Notes under the pieces: generated by a model
The model's database searches: none
Told to the model about the DNA's origin: nothing
The model's input: only the letters and a program-made list of their open reading frames with translations
Part shown: positions 48,980 to 63,400 of the stretch, in pieces
Numbering within the stretch: position 1 is the first letter of the stretch
Layout of the letters: each line of letters begins with the position of its first letter
Position numbers and translations under genes: made by a program
Assembly (NCBI GenBank): GCA_023078555.1
Contig: CM041197.1
Location: forward strand, 5,663,810-5,727,809
Source: Ulva prolifera
Lineage: Eukaryota; Chlorophyta; Ulvophyceae; Ulvales; Ulvaceae
Direction: 5' to 3'
Length of the DNA stretch: 64,000 nt

Positions 48980-51900
48980 ACAAGACATATGTGTGTGTGA
49001 CCTTTGCGCACGTCCGTTAAGAGCAACATGCTTCCCTGTCACCTTGAAGTTGAAAAGTTCACAGGCGCTGTATATGGCATGCATTTACTCAGCGAGAAAA
49101 GAATTCGACACATTGGATCAGAGCGCTACTCTAGAACACACTTATCACAAGAATTATGTGTGTGTGACCTTTGCGCACGTCCGTTAAGAGCAACATGCTT
49201 CCCTGTCACCTTGAAGTTGAAAAGTTCACAGGTGCTGAATATGCAATGTATTGGCTCATCGAGAAAAGATTTTCCACACGTCGAAGTTGAGTGCTTTACT
49301 GCAACAGACTATACACATGACATAGGTGTGTGTGACCTTTGCGCACGTCCGTTAAGAGCAACATGCTTCCCTGTCACCTTGAAGTTGAAAAGTTCACAGG
49401 TGCTGGATATGTAATGTATTGGCTCATCGAGAAAAGATTTTCCACACGTCGAAGTTGAGTGCTTCACTACAACACACTCTTCACATGACATAGGTGTGTG
49501 TGACCTTTGCGCACGTCCGTTAAGAGCAACATGCTTCCCTGTCACCTTGAAGTTGAAAAGTTCACAGGTGCTGAATATGTAATGTATTGGCTCATCGAGA
49601 AAAGATTTTCCACACGTCGAAGTTGAGTGCTTCACTACAACACACTCTTCACATGACATAGGTGTGTGTGACCTTTGCGCACGTCCGTTAAGAGCAACAT
49701 GCTTCCCTGTCACCTTGAAGTTGAAAAGTTCACAGGTGCTGGATATGTAATGTATTGGCTCATCGAGAAATGATTTTCCACACGTCGAAGTTGAGTGCTT
49801 CACTACACCACACTCTTCACATGACATAGGTGTGTGTGACCTTTGCGCACGTCCGTTAAAGCGCAACCGGCGTCCCTGTCACCTAGTAGTTGAAAAGTTC
49901 ACAGGCGCTTTATATGGCATGCATTTACTCAGCGAGAAGAGAATTCGACACATTGGATCAGAGCGCTACTCTAGAACACACTCATCACAAGACATATGTG
50001 TGTGTGACCTTTGCGCACGTCCGTTAAGAGCAACATGCTTCCCTGTCACCTTGAAGTTGAAAAGTTCACAGGTGCTGGATATGTAATGTATTGGCTCATC
50101 GAGAAAAGAGTTTCCACACGTCGAAGTTGAGTGCTTTACTGCAACCGACTCTACACATGACATAGGTGTGTGTGACCTTTGCGCACGTCCGTTAAAGCGC
50201 AACCGGCGTCTCTGTCACCTAGTAGTTGAAAAGTTCACAGGCGCTGTATATGGCATGCATTTACTTAGCGAGAAGAGAATTCGACACATTGGATCAGAGC
50301 GCTACTCTAGAACACACTCATCACAAGACATATGTGTGTGTGACCTTTGCGCACGTCCGTTAAGAGCAACATGCTTCCCTGTCACCTTGAAGTTGAAAAG
50401 TTCACAGGCGCTGTATATGGCATGCATTTACTCAGCGAGAAAAGAATTCGACACATTGGATCAGAGCGCTACTCTAGAACACACTTATCACAAGACATAT
50501 GTGTGTGTGACCTTTGCGCACGTCCGTTAAGAGCAACATGCTTCCCTGTCACCTTGAAGTTGAAAAGTTCACAGGTGCTGGATATGTAATGTATTGGCTC
50601 ATCGAGAAAAGATTTTCCACACGTCGAAGTTGAGTGCTTCACTACACCACACTCTTCACATGACATAGGTGTGTGTGACCTTTGCGCACGTCCGTTAAGA
50701 GCAACATGCTTCCCTGTCACCTAGTAGTTGAAAAGTTCACAGGCGCTGTATATGGCATGCATTTACTCAGCGAGAAGAGAATTCGACACATTGGATCAGA
50801 GCGCTACTCTAGAACACACTTATCACAAGAAATATATGTGTATGACCTTTGCGCACGTCCGTTAAGAGCAACATGCTTCCCTGTCACCTTGAAGTTGAAA
50901 AGTTCACAGGTGCTGAATATGTAATGTATTGGCTCATCGAGAAAAGATTTTCCACACGTCGAAGTTGAGTGCTTTACTGCAACAGACTATACACATGACA
51001 TAGGTGTGTGTGACCTTTGCGCACGTCCGTTAAAGCGCAACCGGCTTCCCCGTCACCTAGTAGTTGAAAAGTTCACAGGCGCTGTATATGGCATGCATTT
51101 ACTCAGCGAGAAGAGAATTCGACACATTGGATCAGAGCGCTACTCTAGAACACACTTATCACAAGAAATATATGTGTATGACCTTTGCGCACGTCCGTTA
51201 AGAGCAACATGCTTCCCTGTCACCTTGAAGTTGAAAAGTTCACAGGTGCTGGATATGTAATGTATTGGCTCATCGAGAAAAGAGTTTCCACACGTCGAAG
51301 TTGAGTGCTTTACTGCAACCGACTCTACACATGACATAGGTGTGTGTGACCTTTGCGCACGTCCGTTAAAGCGCAACCGGCGTCTCTGTCACCTAGTAGT
51401 TGAAAAGTTCACAGGCGCTGTATATGGCATGCATTTACTTAGCGAGAAGAGAATTCGACACATTGGATCAGAGCGCTACTCTAGAACACACTCATCACAA
51501 GACATATGTGTGTGTGACCTTTGCGCACGTCCGTTAAGAGCAACATGCTTCCCTGTCACCTTGAAGTTGAAAAGTTCACAGGCGCTGTATATGGCATGCA
51601 TTTACTCAGCGAGAAAAGAATTCGACACATTGGATCAGAGCGCTACTCTAGAACACACTTATCACAAGACATATGTGTGTGTGACCTTTGCGCACGTCCG
51701 TTAAGAGCAACATGCTTCCCTGTCACCTTGAAGTTGAAAAGTTCACAGGTGCTGGATATGTAATGTATTGGCTCATCGAGAAAAGATTTTCCACACGTCG
51801 AAGTTGAGTGCTTCACTACACCACACTCTTCACATGACATAGGTGTGTGTGACCTTTGCGCACGTCCGTTAAGAGCAACATGCTTCCCTGTCACCTAGTA

Positions 51901-54178
51901 GTTGAAAAGTTCACAGGCGCTGTATATGGCATGCATTTACTCAGCGAGAAGAGAATTCGACACATTGGATCAGAGCGCTACTCTAGAACACACTTATCAC
52001 AAGAAATATATGTGTATGACCTTTGCGCACGTCCGTTAAGAGCAACATGCTTCCCTGTCACCTTGAAGTTGAAAAGTTCACAGGTGCTGAATATGTAATG
52101 TATTGGCTCATCGAGAAAAGATTTTCCACACGTCGAAGTTGAGTGCTTTACTGCAACAGACTATACACATGACATAGGTGTGTGTGACCTTTGCGCACGT
52201 CCGTTAAAGCGCAACCGGCTTCCCCGTCACCTAGTAGTTGAAAAGTTCACAGGCGCTGTATATGGCATGCATTTACTCAGCGAGAAGAGAATTCGACACA
52301 TTGGATCAGAGCGCTACTCTAGAACACACTTATCACAAGAAATATATGTGTATGACCTTTGCGCACGTCCGTTAAGAGCAACATGCTTCCCTGTCACCTT
52401 GAAGTTGAAAAGTTCACAGGTGCTGGATATGTAATGTATTGGCTCATCGAGAAAAGATTTTCCACACGTCGAAGTTGAGTGCTTCACTACAACACACTCT
52501 TCACAAGACATAGGTGTGTGTGACCTTTGCGCACGTCCGTTAAGAGCAACATGCTTCCCTGTCACCTTGAAGTTGAAAAGTTCACAGGTGCTGGATATGT
52601 AATGTATTGGCTCATCGAGAAAAGATTTTCCACACGTCGAAGTTGAGTGCTTCACTACAACACACTCTTCACATGACATAGGTGTGTGTGACCTTTGCGC
52701 ACGTCCGTTAAGAGCAACATGCTTCCCTGTCACCTAGTAGTTGAAAAGTTCACAGGCGCTGTATATGGCATGCATTTACTCAGCGAGAAGAGAATTCGAC
52801 ACATTGGATCAGAGCGCTACTCTAGAACACACTTATCACAAGAAATATGTGTGTATGACCTTTGCGCACGTCCGTTAAGAGCAACATGCTTCCCTGTCAC
52901 CTTGAAGTTGAAAAGTTCACAGGTGCTGAATATGTAATGTATTGGCTCATCGAGAAAAGATTTTCCACACGTCGAAGTTGAGTGCTTTACTACAACACAC
53001 TCAACACATGACATAGGTGTGTGTGACCTTTGCGCACGTCCGTTAAAGCGCAACCGGCGTCCCTGTCACCTAGTAGTTGAAAAGTTCACAGGCGCTTTAT
53101 ATGGCATGCATTTACTCAGCGAGAAGAGAATTCGACACATTGGATCAGAGCGCTACTCTAGAACACACTCATCACAAGACATATGTGTGTGTGACCTTTG
53201 CGCACGTCCGTTAAGAGCAACATGCTTCCCTGTCACCTTGAAGTTGAAAAGTTCACAGGTGCTGGATATGTAATGTATTGGCTCATCGAGAAAAGATTTT
53301 CCACACGTCGAAGTTGAGTGCTTTACTGCAACCGACTCTACACATGACATAGGTGTGTGTGACCTTTGCGCACGTCCGTTAAAGCGCAACCGGCGTCTCT
53401 GTCACCTAGTAGTTGAAAAGTTCACAGGCGCTGTATATGGCATGCATTTACTTAGCGAGAAGAGAATTCGACACATTGGATCAGAGCGCTACTCTAGAAC
53501 ACACTCATCACAAGACATATGTGTGTGTGACCTTTGCGCACGTCCGTTAAGAGCAACATGCTTCCCTGTCACCTTGAAGTTGAAAAGTTCACAGGCGCTG
53601 TATATGGCATGCATTTACTCAGCGAGAAAAGAATTCGACACATTGGATCAGAGCGCTACTCTAGAACACACTTATCACAAGAATTATGTGTGTGTGACCT
53701 TTGCGCACGTCCGTTAAGAGCAACATGCTTCCCTGTCACCTTGAAGTTGAAAAGTTCACAGGTGCTGAATATGTAATGTATTGGCTAATCAAGAAATGAT
53801 TTTTCACACGTCGAAGTTGAGTGCTTTACTACAACACACTCTTCACATGACATAGGTGTGTGTGACCTTTGCGCACGTCCGTTAAGAGCAACATGCTTCC
53901 CTGTCACCTTGAAGTTGAAAAGTTCACAGGTGCTGAATATGGAATGTATTGGCTCATCGAGAAAAGAGTTTCCACACGTCGAAGTTGAGTGCTTTACTAC
54001 AACACACTATTCACATGACATAGGTGTGTGTGACCTTTGCGCACGTCCGTTAAGAGCAACATGCTTCCCTGTCACCTAGTAGTTGAAAAGTTGACAGGCG
54101 CTGTATATGGCATGCATTTACTCAGCGAGAAGAGAATTCGACACATCGGATCAGAGCGCTACTCTAGAACACACTTAT
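43135..54178. repeat. Block pair at offset 8053 bp (43135-46125 and 51188-54178)
   Basis: About 3.0 kb is repeated at offset 8053, including CACTCAACACATG, GGCGCTTTATATGG, GGCTAATCAAG, ATATGGAATG and CACATCGGATC in the same order. I noticed no differences in the positions I compared, so this looks like one of the youngest duplications in the window. Confidence 0.8.
47477..50814. repeat. Block pair at offset 1845 bp (47477-48969 and 49322-50814)
   Basis: Eleven monomers at 1845 bp. Shared features include CACTACACCAC followed by CGGCGTCCC and GGCGCTTTATATGG, then AAAAGAGTTTCC. The copies are separated by only about 350 bp, so this is close to a direct tandem duplication. Confidence 0.75.
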
Positions 54179-57100
54179 CACAAGAAATATATGTGTATGA
54201 CCTTTGCGCACGTCCGTTAAGAGCAACATGCTTCCCTGTCACCTTGAAGTTGAAAAGTTCACAGGTGCTGAATATGTAATGTATTGGCTCATCGAGAAAT
54301 GATTTTCCACACGTCGAAGTTGAGTGCTTTACTACAACACACTCTACACATGATATAGGTGTGTGTGACCTTTGCGCACGTCCGTTAAGAGCAACATGCT
54401 TCCCTGTCACCTTGAAGTTGAAAAGTTCACAGGTGCTGAATATGTAATGTATTGGCTCATCGAGAAAAGATTTTCCACACGTCGAAGTTGAGTGCTTTAC
54501 TACAACACACTCTTCACATGACATAGGTGTGTGTGACCTTTGCGCACGTCCGTTAAGAGCAACATGCTTCCCTGTCACCTTGAAGTTGAAAAGTTCACAG
54601 GTGCTGAATATGTAATGTATTGGCTCATCGAGAAAAGATTTTCCACACGTCGAAGTTGAGTGCTTTACTGCAACAGACTCTACACATGACATAGGTGTGT
54701 GTGACCTTTGCGCACGTCCGTTAAAGCGCAACCGGCTTCCCCGTCACCTAGTAGTTGAAAAGTTCACAGGCGCTGTATATGGCATGCATTTACTCATCGA
54801 GAAGAGAATTCGACACATTGGATCAGAGCGCTACTCTACAACACACTCTTCACATGACATAGGTGTGTGTGACCTTTGCGCACGTCCGTTAAAGTGCAAC
54901 CGGCTTCCCTGTCACCTTGAAGTTGAAAAGTTCACAGGTGCTGAATATGTAATGTATTGGCTCATCGAGAAATGATTTTTCACACGTCGAAGTTAAGTGC
55001 TTTACTACAACACACTCTACACATGACATAGGTGTGTGTGACCTTTGCGCACGTCCGTTAAAGCGCAACCGGCGTCCCTGTCACCTAGTAGTTGAAAAGT
55101 TCACAGGCGCTGTATATGGCATGCATTTACTTAGCGAGAAGAGAATTCGACAAATTGGATCAGAGCGCTACTCTAGAACACACTCATCACAAGACATATG
55201 TGTGTGTGACCTTTGCGCACGTCCGTTAAGAGCAACATGCTTCCCTGTCACCTTGAAGTTAAAAAGTTCACAGGCGCTGTATATGGCATGCATTTACTCA
55301 GCGAGAAAAGAAATCGACACATTGGATCAGAGCGCTACTCTAGAACACACTTATCACAAGAATTATGTGTGTATGACCTTTGCGCACGTCCGTTAAGAGC
55401 AACATGCTTCCCTGTCACCTTGAAGTTGAAAAGTTCACAGGTGCTGAATATGTAATGTATTTGGCTCATCGAGAAAAGATTTTCCACACGTCGAAGTTGA
55501 GTGCTTTACTACAACACACTCTTCACATGCCATAGGTGTGTGTGACCTTTGCGCACGTCCATTAAGAGCAACATGCTTCCCTGTCACCTTGAAGTTGAAA
55601 AGTTCACAGGTGCTGAATATGTAATGTATTGGCTCATCGAGACAAGATTTTACACACGTCGTGGTTAAGTGCTTTACTACAACACACTCTTCACATGACA
55701 TAGGTGTGTGTGACCTTTGCGCACGTCCGTTAAGAGCAACATGCTTCCCTGTCACCTTGAAGTTGAAAAGTTCACAGGTGCTGGACATGTAATGTATTGG
55801 CTCATCGAGAAAAGATTTTCCACACGTCGAAGTTGAGTGCTTTACTACAACACACTCTTCATATGACATAGGTGTGTGTGACCTTTGCGCACGTCCGTTA
55901 AGAGCAACATGCTTCCCTGTCACCTTGAAGTTGAAAAGTTCACAGGTGCTGAATATGTAATGTATTGGCTAATCAAGAAATGATTTTTCACACGTCGAAG
56001 TTAAGTGCTTTACTACAACACACTCTACACATGACACAGGTGTGTGTGACCTTTGCGCATGTCCGTTGTAGCGCAACCGGCGTCCCTGTCACCTAGTAGT
56101 TGAAAAGTTCACAGGCGTTGTATATGGCATGCATTTACTCAGCGAGAAGAGAATTCGACACATTGGATCAGAGCGCTACTCTAGAACACACTTATCACAA
56201 GACATATGTGTGTGTGACCTTTGCGCACGTCCGTTAAGAGCAACATGCTTCCCTGTCACCTTGAAGTTGAAAAGTTCACAGGTGCTGAATATGTAATGTA
56301 TTGGCTCATCGAGAAAAGATTTTCCACACGTCGAAGTTGAGTGCTTTACTACAACACACTCTTCACATGACATAGGTGTGTGTGACCTTTGCGCACGTCC
56401 GTTAAGAGCAACATGCTTCCCTGTCACCTTGAAGTTGAAAAGTTCACAGGTGCTGAATATGTAATGTATTGGCTCATCGAGACAAGATTTTACACACGTC
56501 GTGGTTAAGTGCTTTACTACAACACACTCTTCACATGACATAGGTGTGTGTGACCATTGCGCATGTCCGTTAAGAGCAACATGCTTCCCTGTCACCTTGA
56601 AGTTGAAAAGTTCACAGGTGCTGAATATGTAATGTATTGGCTCATCGAGAAAAGATTTTCCACACGTCGAAGTTGAGTGCTTTACTACAACACACTCTTC
56701 ACATGACATAGGTGTGTGTGACCTTTGCGCACGTCCGTTAAGAGCAACATGCTTCCCTGTCACCTTGAAGTTGAAAAGTTCACAGGCGCTGTATATGGCA
56801 TGCATTTACTTAGCGAGAAGAGAATTCGACACATTGGATCAGAGCGCTACTCTAGAACACACTCATCACAAGACATATGTGTGTGTGACCTTTGCGCACG
56901 TCCGTTAAGAGCAACATGCTTCCCTGTCACCTTGAAGTTGAAAAGTTCACAGGCGCTGTATATGGCATGCATTTACTCAGCGAGAAAAGAATTCGACACA
57001 TTGGATCAGAGCGCTACTCTAGAACACACTTATCACAAGAATTATGTGTGTGTGACCTTTGCGCACGTCCGTTAAGAGCAACATGCTTCCCTGTCACCTT

Positions 57101-58809
57101 GAAGTTGAAAAGTTCACAGGTGCTGAATATGTAATGTATTGGCTAATCAAGAAATGATTTTTCACACGTCGAAGTTGAGTGCTTTACTACAACACACTCT
57201 TCACATGACATAGGTGTGTGTGACCTTTGCGCACGTCCGTTAAGAGCAACATGCTTCCCTGTCACCTTGAAGTTGAAAAGTTCACAGGTGCTGAATATGG
57301 AATGTATTGGCTCATCGAGAAAAGAGTTTCCACACGTCGAAGTTGAGTGCTTTACTACAACACACTATTCACATGACATAGGTGTGTGTGACCTTTGCGC
57401 ACGTCCGTTAAGAGCAACATGCTTCCCTGTCACCTAGTAGTTGAAAAGTTGACAGGCGCTGTATATGGCATGCATTTACTCAGCGAGAAGAGAATTCGAC
57501 ACATCGGATCAGAGCGCTACTCTAGAACACACTTATCACAAGAAATATATGTGTATGACCTTTGCGCACGTCCGTTAAGAGCAACATGCTTCCCTGTCAC
57601 CTTGAAGTTGAAAAGTTCACAGGTGCTGAATATGTAATGTATTGGCTCATCGAGAAATGATTTTCCACACGTCGAAGTTGAGTGCTTTACTACAACACAC
57701 TCTACACATGATATAGGTGTGTGTGACCTTTGCGCACGTCCGTTAAGAGCAACATGCTTCCCTGTCACCTTGAAGTTGAAAAGTTCACAGGTGCTGAATA
57801 TGTAATGTATTGGCTCATCGAGAAAAGATTTTCCACACGTCGAAGTTGAGTGCTTTACTACAACACACTCTTCACATGACATAGGTGTGTGTGACCTTTG
57901 CGCACGTCCGTTAAGAGCAACATGCTTCCCTGTCACCTTGAAGTTGAAAAGTTCACAGGTGCTGAATATGTAATGTATTGGCTCATCGAGAAAAGATTTT
58001 CCACACGTCGAAGTTGAGTGCTTTACTGCAACAGACTCTACACATGACATAGGTGTGTGTGACCTTTGCGCACGTCCGTTAAAGCGCAACCGGCTTCCCC
58101 GTCACCTAGTAGTTGAAAAGTTCACAGGCGCTGTATATGGCATGCATTTACTCATCGAGAAGAGAATTCGACACATTGGATCAGAGCGCTACTCTACAAC
58201 ACACTCTTCACATGACATAGGTGTGTGTGACCTTTGCGCACGTCCGTTAAAGTGCAACCGGCTTCCCTGTCACCTTGAAGTTGAAAAGTTCACAGGTGCT
58301 GAATATGTAATGTATTGGCTCATCGAGAAATGATTTTTCACACGTCGAAGTTAAGTGCTTTACTACAACACACTCTACACATGACATAGGTGTGTGTGAC
58401 CTTTGCGCACGTCCGTTAAAGCGCAACCGGCGTCCCTGTCACCTAGTAGTTGAAAAGTTCACAGGCGCTGTATATGGCATGCATTTACTTAGCGAGAAGA
58501 GAATTCGACAAATTGGATCAGAGCGCTACTCTAGAACACACTCATCACAAGACATATGTGTGTGTGACCTTTGCGCACGTCCGTTAAGAGCAACATGCTT
58601 CCCTGTCACCTTGAAGTTAAAAAGTTCACAGGCGCTGTATATGGCATGCATTTACTCAGCGAGAAAAGAAATCGACACATTGGATCAGAGCGCTACTCTA
58701 GAACACACTTATCACAAGAATTATGTGTGTATGACCTTTGCGCACGTCCGTTAAGAGCAACATGCTTCCCTGTCACCTTGAAGTTGAAAAGTTCACAGGT
58801 GCTGAATAT
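53415..58809. repeat. Block pair at offset 3358 bp (53415-55451 and 56773-58809)
   Basis: About 2.0 kb (12 monomers, at a 20-monomer offset) is repeated with shared rare markers GACAAATTGGATC (near 55150 and 58508) and AAAAGAAATCGAC (near 55305 and 58663). Both copies also hold a B-to-A hybrid monomer with CTACTCTACAACACAC (near 54833 and 58191). The first copy continues as A with a one-base insertion (GTATTTGGC). The second switches into a B body. Confidence 0.8.
55452..56772. repeat. Diverged A-type satellite between the two 3358-bp-offset blocks
   Basis: This stretch has more private variants than its neighbours: GAGACAAGATTTTACACACG with CGTGGTTAAG (near 55640 and 56480), CATGCCATAGG, and GTCCATTAAG. 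The monomer near 55930-56090 is the distinctive GCTAATCAAG / ATGACACAGG / CGTTGTAGCGC subtype. It is satellite throughout. Confidence 0.75.
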
Positions 58810-60449
58810 GGCATGCATTTACTCAGCGTGAAGAGAATTCGACACATTGGATCAGAGCGCTACTCTACAACACACTCTACACATGACATAGGTGTGTGTG
58901 ACCTTTGCGCACGTCCGTTAAGAGCAACATGCTTCCCTGTCACCTTGAAGTTGAAAAGTTCACAGGTGCTGAGTATGTAATGTATTGGCTCATCGAGAAA
59001 AGATTTTCCACACGTCGAAGTTGAGTGCTTCACTACAACACACTCTTCACATGACATAGGTGTGTGTGACCTTTGCGCACGTCCGTTAAGAGCAACATGC
59101 TTCCCTGTCACCTTGAAGTTGAAAAGTTCACAGGTGCTGAATATGTAATGTATTGGCTCATCGAGAAAGGATTTTCCACACGTCGAAGTTGAGTGCTTTA
59201 CTGCAACAGACTCTACACATGACATAGGTGTGTGTGACCTTTGCGCACGTCCGTTAAAGCGCAACCGGCTTCCCCGTCACCTAGTAGTTGAAAAGTTCAC
59301 AGGCGCTGTATATGGCATGCATTTACTCATCGAGAAGAGAATTCGACACATTGGATCAGAGCGCTCCTCTAGAACACACTTATCACAAGACATAGGTGTG
59401 TGTGACCTTTGCGCACGTCCGTTAAGAGCAACATGTTTCCCTGTCACCTTGAAGTTGAAAAGTTCACAGGTGCTGGATATGTAATGTATTGGCTCATCGA
59501 GAAATGATTTTCCACACGTCGAAGTTGAGTGCTTCACTACACCACACTCTTCACATGACATAGGTGTGTGTGACCTTTGCGCACGTCCGTTAAGAGCAAC
59601 ATGCTTCCCTTTCACCTAGTAGTTGAAAAGTTCACAGGCGCTGTATATGGCATGCATTTACTCAGCGTGAAGAGAATTCGACACATTGGATCAGAGCGCT
59701 ACTCTAGAACACACTTATCACAAGACATATGTGTGTGTGACCTTTGCGCACGTCCGTTAAGAGCAACATGTTTCCCTATCACCTTGAAGTTGAAAAGTTC
59801 ACAGGTGCTGGATATGTAATGTATTGGCTCATCGAGAAATGATTTTCCACACGTCGAAGTTGAGTGCTTTACTACAACAGACTCTACACATGACATAGGT
59901 GTGTGTGACCTTTGCGCACGTCCGTTAAGAGCAACATGCTTCCCTGTCACCTTGAAGTTGAAAAGTTCACAGGTGCTGAATATGTAATGTATTGGCTCAT
60001 CGAGAAAAGATTTTCCACACGTCGAAGTTGAGTGCTTTACTGCAACAGACTCTACACATGACATAGGTGTGTGTGACCTTTGCGCACGTCCGTTAAAGCG
60101 CAACCGGCTTCCCCGTCACCTAGTAGTTGAAAAGTTCACAGGCGCTGTATATGGCATGCATTTACTCATCAAGAAGAGAATTCGACACATTGGATCAGAG
60201 CGCTACTCTACAACACACTCTTCACATGACATAGGTGTGTGTGACCTTTGCGCACGTCCGTTAAAGTGCAACCGGCTTCCCTGTCACCTTGAAGTTGAAA
60301 AGTTCACAGGTGCTGGATATGTAATGTATTGGCTCATCGAGAAATGATTTTCCACACGTCGAAGTTGAGTGCTTCACTACACCACACTCTTCACATGACA
60401 TAGGTGTGTGTGACCTTTGCGCACGTCCGTTAAGAGCAACATGCTTCCC

Positions 60450-63400
60450 TGTCACCTTGAAGTTGAAAAGTTCACAGGTGCTGAATATGTAATGTATTGG
60501 CTAATCAAGAAATGATTTTTCACACGTCGAAGTTAAGTGCTTTACTACAACACACTCTACACATGACACAGGTGTGTGTGACCTTTGCACATGTCCGTTG
60601 TAGCGCAACCGGCGTCCCTGTCACCTAGTAGTTGAAAAGTTCACAGGCGCTGTATATGGCATGCATTTACTCAGCGAGAAGAGAATTCGACACATTGGAT
60701 CAGAGCGCTACTCTAGAACACACTTATCACAAGACATATGTGTGTGTGACCTTTGCGCACGTCCGTTAAGAGCAACATGCTTCCCTGTCACCTTGAAGTT
60801 GAAAAGTTCACAGGTGCTGAATATGTAATGTATTGGCTCATCGAGAAATGATTTTTCACACGTCGAAGTTAAGTGCTTTACTACAACACACTTAACACAA
60901 GATATAGGTGTGTGTGACCTTTGCGCACGTCCGTTAAAGCGCAACCGGGTTCCCTGTCACCTAAAAGTTAAAAAGTTCACAGGTGCTGGATATGTAATGT
61001 ATTGGCTCATCGAGAAAAGATTTTCCACACGTCGAAGTTAAGTGCTTTACTAAAACACACTATTCACATGACATAGGTGTGTGTGACCTTTGCGCACGTC
61101 CGTTAAGAGCAACATGCTTCCCTGTCACCTTGAAGTTGAAAAGTTCACAGGTGCTGAATATGTAATGTATTGGCTCATCGAGAAAAGATTTTCCACACGT
61201 CGAAGTTGAGTGCTTTACTACAACACACTCTTCACATGACATAGGTGTGTGTGACCTTTGCGCACGTCCGTTAAGAGCAACATGCTTCCCTGTCACCTTG
61301 AAGTTGAAAAGTTCACAGGTGCTGAATATGTAATGTATTGGCTCATCGAGAAATGATTTTTCACACGTCGAAGTTAAGTGCTTTACTACAACAGACTCTA
61401 CACATGACATAGGTGTGTGTGACCTTTGCGCACGTCCGTTAAAGCGCAACCGGCTTCCCCGTCACCTAGTAGTTGAAAAGTTCACAGGCGCTGTATATGG
61501 CATGCATTTACTCAGCGAGAAGAGAATTCGACACATTGGATCAGAGCGCTACTCTAAAAAACACTTATCACAAGACATAGGTGTGTGTGACCTTTGCGCA
61601 CGTCCGTTAAGAGCAACATGCTTCCCTGTCACCTTGAAGTTGAAAAGTTCACAGGTGCTGAATATGTAATGTATTGGCTCATCGAGAAAAGATTTTCCAC
61701 ACGTCGAAGTTGAGTGCTTTACTACAACACACTATTCACATGACATAGGTGTGTGTGACCTTTGCGCATGTCCGTTAAGAGCAACATGCTTCCCTGTCAC
61801 CTTGAAGTTGAAAAGTTCACAGGTGCTGAATATGTAATGTATTGGCTCATCGAGAAAAGATTTTCCACACGTCGAAGTTGAGTGCTTTACTACAACACAC
61901 TCTTCACATGACATAGGTGTGTGTGACCTTTGCGCATGTCCGTTAAGAGCAACATGCTTCCCTGTCACCTTGAAGTTGAAAAGTTCACAGGTGCTGAATA
62001 TGTAATGTATTGGCTAATCAAGAAATGATTTTTCACACGTCGAAGTTAAGTGCTTTACTACAACACACTCTACACATGACACAGGTGTGTGTGACCTTTG
62101 CGCATGTCCGTTGTAGCGCAACCGGGTTCCCTGTCACCTAAAAGTTAAAAAGTTCACAGGTGCTGGATATGTAATGTATTGGCTCATCGAGAAAAGATTT
62201 TCCACACGTCGAAGTTAAGTGCTTTACTAAAACACACTATTCACATGACATAGGTGTGTGTGACCTTTGCGCACGTCCGTTAAGAGCAACATGCTTCCCT
62301 GTCACCTTGAAGTTGAAAAGTTCACAGGTGCTGAATATGTAATGTATTGGCTCATCGAGAAAAGATTTTCCACACGTCGAAGTTGAGTGCTTTACTACAA
62401 CACACTCTTCACATGACATAGGTGTGTGTGACCTTTGCGCACGTCCGTTAAGAGCAACATGCTTCCCTGTCACCTTGAAGTTGAAAAGTTCACAGGTGCT
62501 GAATATGTAATGTATTGGCTAATCAAGAAATGATTTTTCACACGTCGAAGTTAAGTGCTTTACTACAACACACTCTACACATGACACAGGTGTGTGTGAC
62601 CTTTGCGCATGTCCGTTGTAGCGCAACCGGCGTCCATGTCACCTAGTAGTTGAAAAGTTCACATGCGCTGTATATGGCATGCATTTACTCAGCGAGAAGA
62701 GAATTCGACACAATGGATCAGAGCGCTACTCTAAAAAACACTTATCACAAGACATAGGTGTGTGTGACCTTTGCGCACGTCCGTTAAGAGCAACATGCTT
62801 CCCTGTCACCTTGAAGTTGAAAAGTTCACATGTGCTGAATATGTAATGTATTGGCTCATCGAGAAAAGATTTTCCACACGTCGAAGTTGAGTGCTTTACT
62901 ACAACACACTATTCACATGACATAGGTGTGTGTGACCTTTGCGCATGTCCGTTAAGAGCAACATGCTTCCCTGTCACCTTGAAGTTGAAAAGTTCACAGG
63001 TGCTGAATATGTAATGTATTGGCTCATCGAGAAAAGATTTTCCACACGTCGAAGTTGAGTGCTTTACTACAACACACTCTTCACATGACATAGGTGTGTG
63101 TGACCTTTGCGCACGTCCGTTAAGAGCAACATGCTTCCCTGTCACCTTGAAGTTGAAAAGTTCACAGGTGCTGAATATGTAATGTATTGGCTCATCGAGA
63201 AAAGATTTTCCACACGTCGAAGTTGAGTGCTTTACCACAACACACTCTTCACATGACATAGGTGTGTGTGACCTTTGCGCACGTCCGTTAAAGCGCAACC
63301 GGCTTCCCCGTCACCTAGTAGTTGAAAAGTTCACAGGCGCTGTATATGGCATGCATTTACTCAGCGAGAAGAGAATTCGACACATTGGATCAGAGCGCTA

